64,000 bases of DNA from contig FJOG01000001.1 of assembly GCA_900073065.1 (NCBI GenBank), positions 820,430-884,429 on the forward strand. The letters are read 5' to 3'. Position numbers and translations under genes: made by a program. The stretch comes from Phialocephala subalpina. Taxonomy: Eukaryota > Ascomycota > Leotiomycetes > Helotiales > Mollisiaceae. Shown here one piece after another: positions 58,699 to 64,000 of the stretch; position 1 is the first letter of the stretch, and every line of letters starts with the position of its first letter. Below the pieces are notes generated by a model, which saw only the letters and a program-made list of their open reading frames with translations, had not been told where the DNA came from and ran no database searches.

Positions 58699-60118
58699 CA
58701 GGCTCGCCACCACCTCGCGCCGTTGCGAGATCGACAAAAGTCAGCGCAGATGAAGCCACTTTCACAGCGCTTGGAATTTCCTTCCTAAGGAATTTAGTTG
58801 CTGGTATACTGTTCTCACCTAAGCTTCCTGTGAATTTCTCGCGATGCGACTTTAAGTACTCGGTACTGAGTGAGCGTAAGTTGATGAAACTTGAAAGTTG
58901 CTTGATAGCCTCGAACTACACATACAGTATATGGCTAAATCCGTGATGGAGCTACCTTAGTCGTTCGGTGCCACCAATTCAAGTGTTACACATCTCTTCC
59001 ATGGATCAATCGTCTAAATTCATGAGTGAAGATGAATTTGCTTGAGACTTGAGACAGTACATCTGGTACAGAAAGATCAAATGAGCGTCCGCTGCTACAG
59101 TAATAAGTTCCTTGAATTAGCAAGAACCAATTGCTTCGAGTGGTAAAGAATTGAATGGAAAGCTTATGGCTTTGAAGCAAACTTCGGAAAGTTTGATAGA
59201 GTTACTAATGACAAGGCAGAAGCAGCAATATATCCGAAAGCAACTAAATCTACGATTCTCGGATTCTATGTGTCGAGGCGGCCATGCCCTAACGCCATCG
59301 TTTCAGAAAGACGACTCAATGGTCACAACAGCTTGTGGCTAGTTCTATGGTTCTCACCTCCGTCTTTACGCGACTGGAGGGTTTTTCCACTGCACAGCTC
59401 CGATTAACATCATAGAAATACTTCCATGTTTTGATTTATCTGACGGACAACAGAGAAATGAGGTAAAGAACTTCAAATGTGATACGTATAGATGTACCAA
59501 ATACAACAGACTTGTGACAAATACCATACCAAGCTGGAACATTTGAACCTTGCCATCTGTGCTCCCTGCTCTTGTGATCCTTATCAGGCCTACAATTGCA
59601 GCTAACGCAACGGCCGGAAAGTCCGTCCTAGAACCCGTGGAGAGAACTTCTGATTCAATACAGCCCATATCTGCCCTCTACGGAAATCACAACAAGAAGA
59701 ATACCCCTGACTCGTATGTCTCGAGTCAACTGTTTTGTGTTTGGCAGGGATCTGAAGCTGGGCCGCGTTCCTAACCACCGTCGAGATAGTTTCGACTTTA
59801 CTAAGTATCGGCTTTTATTCATCTCTTAAGTCTTCTTATTTCGTTAAGATCTCGTATGTATTGGTTAAGAGTCCGAGAGCAAGTACCGCTTTTCCATTTG
59901 AGTTAGACACAACAAGTATCCCTGGCTATATATCGGCAAATGGCTTCTTCCAGTGACTCATTCAGCTCCACTTTAGCATCTGACTTCAATGCAATCTTGA
60001 GGGACAAGCGGTTCTATTCTTATTCAGCTTCTACTTGGATTTCGAAGCTGAGGCAAGCGCTTTAGCTCCATTCACCGCTCTATATGGCAAAATCCAGACC
60101 GCAGCCCACTAAGAGCTC
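58699..60118. other. Intergenic, no gene recognised
   Basis: About 1.4 kb with only short frames on both strands and no domain that I can identify. Confidence 0.5.
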
Positions 60119-60973
60119 TGTGACCGTCAATTGATAAGTCCGTACTAGCTCATGAATTCATATGCAAATCCAACAGACCTCACAACCCCTCATGAGTTAT
60201 TATATAATTCATAAACGAGTTCTAATCAGCTGGAATAAGAGTGACGATAATTAATTGTTCAAACAAATCGACGGGAGGGAAGCTCTCCTGTCTTCTAGCC
60301 CCCTTATTTACCCCATTTCCCATTTTTCTGCCGAATCTCCTATAACTTTTGAGGCTCTTATTCCAAAATTTCCATTAAACGACGCCCCCCGCATTACTTT
60401 CCCTAAGGCTATTTAGCTTATGAACGGTCGTAGTATTATGGCCTCTCTTCAAAAGGCTAGCAAAGAGGCTACGAAAGCTCTCAAGGCAAAGAGGAAAGCT
60501 ATTAAAGCTTTAAAAAAGAAAGGGGAGAAGAACAAGTAGCGGTTATAAAGAAGATAGCCAAGGCTACTAAGCCTAAGAGAAATGCGCGTTTAATTAAGAT
60601 AGCTAAGAAAGCTTGAAATTTTAAGGGAGTTATATTAATTAGTAGACTTAAACAATTGGGAATAGCTTTATTTGAAGTGTAAATATATACTTTGATTTTA
60701 ATTAAAAGTTTTACTTCTTTATAGCCACCGATATTAAACCTCCGATAATATATCTTTATTTTTTGGGGTATAAATCATGTGATTATTCTTTATATAAATT
60801 TATAAATTACTATATAAATCCATAAGTTTAAATTAGAATTAATGAGTTTATATGGAATTCTATAAAATCGCTAGATTCTGATGAAATTAGGTATATAGCT
60901 CATGAATTATTACGTATTTCAGAATCGCTAATTAATCTGATGAATTAGTAGGGCTGATGAATTAACGGTCACA
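60119..60973. mobile_element. AT-rich TIR element, non-autonomous or decayed DNA transposon
   Basis: The ends match as imperfect inverted repeats: tgtgaccgtcaattgat at 60119 against the reverse complement of the right end, tgtgaccgttaattcat (ending 60973). Similarity continues for about 40 bases (tactagctcatgaattc and tactaattcatc). The flanks share gctc (60115-60118 and 60974-60977), a possible 4-bp target duplication. The interior is strongly AT-rich and contains a 39-codon lysine-rich frame (60421-60540) like the basic tail of some transposases, with stops on both sides. Repeat-induced mutation probably explains the base composition. Confidence 0.7.
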
Positions 60974-61061
60974 GCTCGCTAAGCCCTATATCAGCCCTCC
61001 CTTCCACGCTTTGACTTGCGAACCTCGTACCACAACGCAACACACCGACAAGATCTTCAGC

Positions 61062-62959
61062 ATGATGAAGACAACCATTGCGATCGATAACTGCGCAGCA
61101 GTCGATAGCCCTTTAGAGGCTATCGTGAAGAATGACCCTCTACCCTACGATATATGGCGCATGGTCTTCGACCAGGTAAGTGCACTTCTTCTGTCCTTCG
61201 ATGGCGCAAATCCGGTACCAACCTTCTCGAGTTACAATTGAGACTCACATCGCATTTCCTTCCATCAGGCATCACGCTGGGCAGTTAGCTAGCAAGGTAC
61301 TAGCTCTGGGCAGAAGAAGAAGAAGAGATTGCAGACGACTGGCAGCGAGCTTCCCTCGAAGGACGTCGTCCCACGACGTGGCTACGCCACAGCTTTCGAA
61401 GTTAGCTCAGAGGCCTACGGCTACTATCAAGAGAGTTCACTGTCATCCTTGTACTGCTTGCTTACGATATGGTGGAATTGTCAAGGCCACGCTCCATGAA
61501 GAAGATTGATGGACTTCCTTACGACACTTACGCCGAGTTCAAGCTTAAGATCATATTGCATACGGGAAAAATTGTGTTCAGAGAGCAAAAAGCTCCAGAA
61601 TTCCTTCCCGAAATGGTTGACATCGTCTCGCGATCCCAACGACTAGTAGAGGTCCAGTAATTCCTCTGAAAGGCTCTATATATGAATTGTGTGGTGCCTA
61701 AAGCTGATACTTCCAGGTGTCGCAACGGTGATGTTGACATGGGATGGACATCCATATGTGTCTCAGCGTCCCTTAGACCTATTCTGATCCTTTGATTGTC
61801 CGAGCCGGTTTGGACAAGCTCGTCCGCAAGTTTTACCGACTAGAAAAACTCGACGTTGAATACAGCCGTTGGCAACAAGTAATGCAACCTTCATTAGTTG
61901 TCCGTCTCGGCGACGGTTTCCAAGCCCTCACTCTTCGAGATCGTGAGATCAATGATGTGGCGCCTATTCCACTCGAAGACCTAAACTCACTTCGAGTGAG
62001 ATGCCCGAATTTGATCCATCTTACGCTAGATTGGACACCAAATAGAGATGATGTGAGTTTCTGACCTCGGATTCAACACTTTAGCCGCTCCTATTGTTCG
62101 TCGAGAGAAAGAGAATTAGTGGCTGACTTTGGCACTAGCAACGACAATTCCTTGAAATCCTATTCCGCTTTGAAAACGTGGTAGATCTCGTTCTAGATGC
62201 ACTTTAAAGACTCCCAGTTGATGGCGTTGACCCAAATAATCCTGACTATCAAGTCGGCGCTCAAAGCACTGACCCAGATTACGACGGAGTCATGGTTCTC
62301 CTTGAATTCTTCCGCGCCAATAAGAAATATGGGCGACCGTTGGCCAATTTGAGGATTTTCCGGGAACATAGCTGGCGAATGGGGAAGGGGAAGAATATCT
62401 GAGAGACTGGAAATACTCCGTGGGTCATCGTATCTTTCGATCCTTCATCGGCAAACGTGGACGGGAGGTACCTGAAGTGAGTAAGCGCTTCGACGAGTTT
62501 CTGGACGAAGAAGATAACTTGGAAGATGGTGAACCCGAAGGTGATGGAACCGAAGAAGAGAATGCTGAGGGAGACGAGGGAGACGAGGGATATGAAAGAG
62601 AAGATATCGCTGAAGCCAACGTGGACCACGATATCGAGATAAGCAGTGTTGGCGAAGGAGACATAGAATTAGAGAACGTTGGGCTAGATAATCTGGGAGA
62701 AGGCGAGGGATCAGAAGAGGAATCGCAGGCTGGGGAATTGGAAGCAGGACACCCCTCGGACACTCTCGGCTTACCTTCTTCAAGTGAGGACCATTACAAA
62801 ACAAAGTTATCACGCTTGAATATATCTATTTCAAGTAGATTGAAAGATGTCATCAATTGTCCTGTCAAGGCAGGGAGATTGAAAGCGGTGTTTGCTTCCG
62901 TGCTAGTGGTATCCATTCATATTTTGAGACTTCTTGCAAAATATGAATATTTACCATAA
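61062..62959 (+). pseudogene. F-box-like protein relic with acidic C-terminus
   Basis: The first exon (ATG 61062) encodes NDPLPYDIWRMVFDQ, an F-box-like start, followed by a GTAAGT donor at 61175 and ASRWAV after the acceptor near 61269. Later segments read KIDGLPYDTYAEFKLKII, LDKLVRKFYRLEKLDVEYSR, LNSLRVRCPNLIHLTLDWT, FLEILFRFENVVDLVL and GVMVLLEFFRANKKYGRP, typical of fungal F-box/leucine-rich proteins. In-frame stops interrupt them (after VLDAL near 62206, and after GKGKNI at about 62400), and frames change several times. The last open stretch, 62473-62959, encodes a very acidic region (DEEDNLEDGEPEGDG). F-box proteins recruit substrates to SCF ubiquitin ligases; this copy is most likely non-functional. 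Confidence 0.55.
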
Positions 62960-62995
62960 CCTCTGGGATATCAAAGTGGTTGCCAGCTTGTACTT

Positions 62996-64000
62996 CTAAT
63001 GATCACTCTCCAATTCGCGGTCGACAGCTTCCGAAGGGGGTAGGTCACGTGCGGCTTCCGCTTCCTGCTTGATTTGGCGTTTGTGCAGGAAGTCAGCCAA
63101 GACTACGCCATGTTAATTCCACGTTACTCGATGGGAGACTGTTCGTGGAGCACTCACAGACGAGAATGATGGCCATAAGAGCGAACGCGAGAATGGAGGG
63201 GAAGCCTCGCGGAAACTTCGGGCCTGTCGTTTGGGGAAAGATCAGGATGGGAAGGAACGAATCTGAGCACCTATCAGTACTTTGGAAGCACATTCTTCAC
63301 TCGAGATCGACTTACTGGTTGCGTAGAAGATCCCATTCATGCTGGAGATCGTCAATGCACGTTCTTGAGCATTGCCGACGTTGATTTCGTTCGCCCAAGT
63401 CCACGTCACAGCAGTCACATACCCTCCAGATACGAAGAAGAATGCCACGACTCTTGCTACGTCGGATGGGGGCCAAGCTGTCAGAATAGCCGAGCCAATG
63501 ACTGTCGTGCATAGCTGTTTGAGCTTGTCAGTAAATGTGATGCTTGTGAAGGGGGTTTCGAATGCTCACGAGAGGACCGATCATCCAGCCAGCTCGGTTG
63601 CCTGCCAAGTCTGACATGAAGCCCCACAAATAGTCTGTGACCATTGAAACGATGTTGGCGCATGCTGGAATCACGTTTCGCTGGGTCACACTGTATCCTT
63701 CTGCCTCTGTTGTCGCCAGTCAGTATCACTTCTTCGGATTGAAACTTATTCGTGGGGATCGTCCTCGAAAATGGAGACTTACTGAGGTAGATAGCGAAGT
63801 AGTTGTTCGCCTGACACGAGTTTCCGTAGAAGATGTACATCAAAACCAAAACCCACCACCTCCAGCTTCCGAACATGCGCTTGACAAGCTTCAAGTCCAT
63901 CACTCCGGTGACTTCGGCCTTGCCTTGTTTAGCAGCACGCTGCATGGCGAGTTGAATGTCCGACTCCGTGAGGTACCATGATTTGGTATTGTGTGGGTAG
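62996..64000 (-). CDS. MFS transporter, ACS (allantoate/pantothenate permease-like) family, 5' part outside the window
   Basis: Five exons are visible (64000-63783, 63706-63570, 63514-63316, 63262-63158, 63102-62996), with GT-AG introns of about 55-75 bp. Segments: SWYLTESDIQLAMQRA, WWVLVLMYIFYGNSCQANNY, EGYSVTQRNVIPACANIVSM, DYLWGFMSDLAGNRAGWMIG, VAFFFVSGGYVTAVTWTWAN, INVGNAQERALTISSMNGIF and FPRGFPSILAFALMAIILV. This is the C-terminal half of an anion:cation symporter like Dal5 or Fen2/Liz1, which import small carboxylates, allantoate or pantothenate at the plasma membrane. The polar tail ends DRELESDH with stop at 62996. The N-terminal half lies beyond 64000. Confidence 0.88.

Noticed and set aside
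62425..62813. Minus-strand Ser/Pro-rich and Arg-rich frames
   Set aside because: They are antisense shadows of the acidic Glu/Asp-rich segment of the F-box relic.

Overview
The window comes from a filamentous ascomycete (Pezizomycotina). Genes carry short GT-AG introns of about 45-70 bp, often with a CTAAC-like branch site. Families present include UstYa/DUF3328 proteins, a HET-domain remnant, an Est1-type plus C2H2 protein and a Fot1/pogo-type transposon with repeat-induced-mutation-like decay. A leotiomycete is plausible, but that is my impression and not proven. The assembly is a draft: it has two N gaps (4268-4840 and 29030-29494) and two exact tandem duplications that share the same 250-bp period, probably artefacts.

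Layout. 1-13 kb: a membrane protein, two decayed UstYa-like genes facing each other (one cut open by a TA-flanked Fot1/pogo-type element), then an intact S9 peptidase. 13.5-21.4 kb: a cysteine-rich membrane-anchored protein whose first intron coincides with a 202-bp solo LTR, a conserved acidic protein, a decayed gene, and a Reg1/Hex2-like PP1 regulator. 21.4-32.2 kb is an accessory stretch: degenerate GC-rich repeats, a broken subtilase and a second subtilase tail, a small hypothetical gene divergent from an intact FAD monooxygenase, then a broken ankyrin gene and a HET-protein remnant. 32.2-42.5 kb is mostly housekeeping: an Est1-type/zinc-finger protein, arginine methyltransferase Rmt2 (5' end disrupted), hexokinase, and OST1/ribophorin I. 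43-52 kb: a small secreted protein (5' end duplicated), an M24 peptidase pseudogene, and a full-length ABCA-type transporter. 52.8-58.5 kb: a broken enoyl-reductase-like gene, a polyol (arabinitol/sorbitol) dehydrogenase, and a convergent MFS sugar transporter. 60-64 kb: an AT-rich TIR element, an F-box-like relic, and the 3' part of an ACS-family MFS transporter running off the right edge.

Functional links. Hexokinase, the polyol dehydrogenase and the sugar transporter belong to carbon uptake and entry metabolism. The promoters of the last two each hold a tight cluster of SYGGRG motifs (CreA/Mig1 type), which suggests shared carbon catabolite control. The two UstYa relics beside a serine peptidase may be the remains of a ribosomal-peptide or other secondary-metabolite locus; no precursor gene is visible. 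Gene decay is common here: at least eight recognisable coding remnants carry stops, frameshifts, deletions or insertions. Exon boundaries were worked out by hand. For the genes called intact, the summed exon lengths are divisible by three and the joined frame is open.
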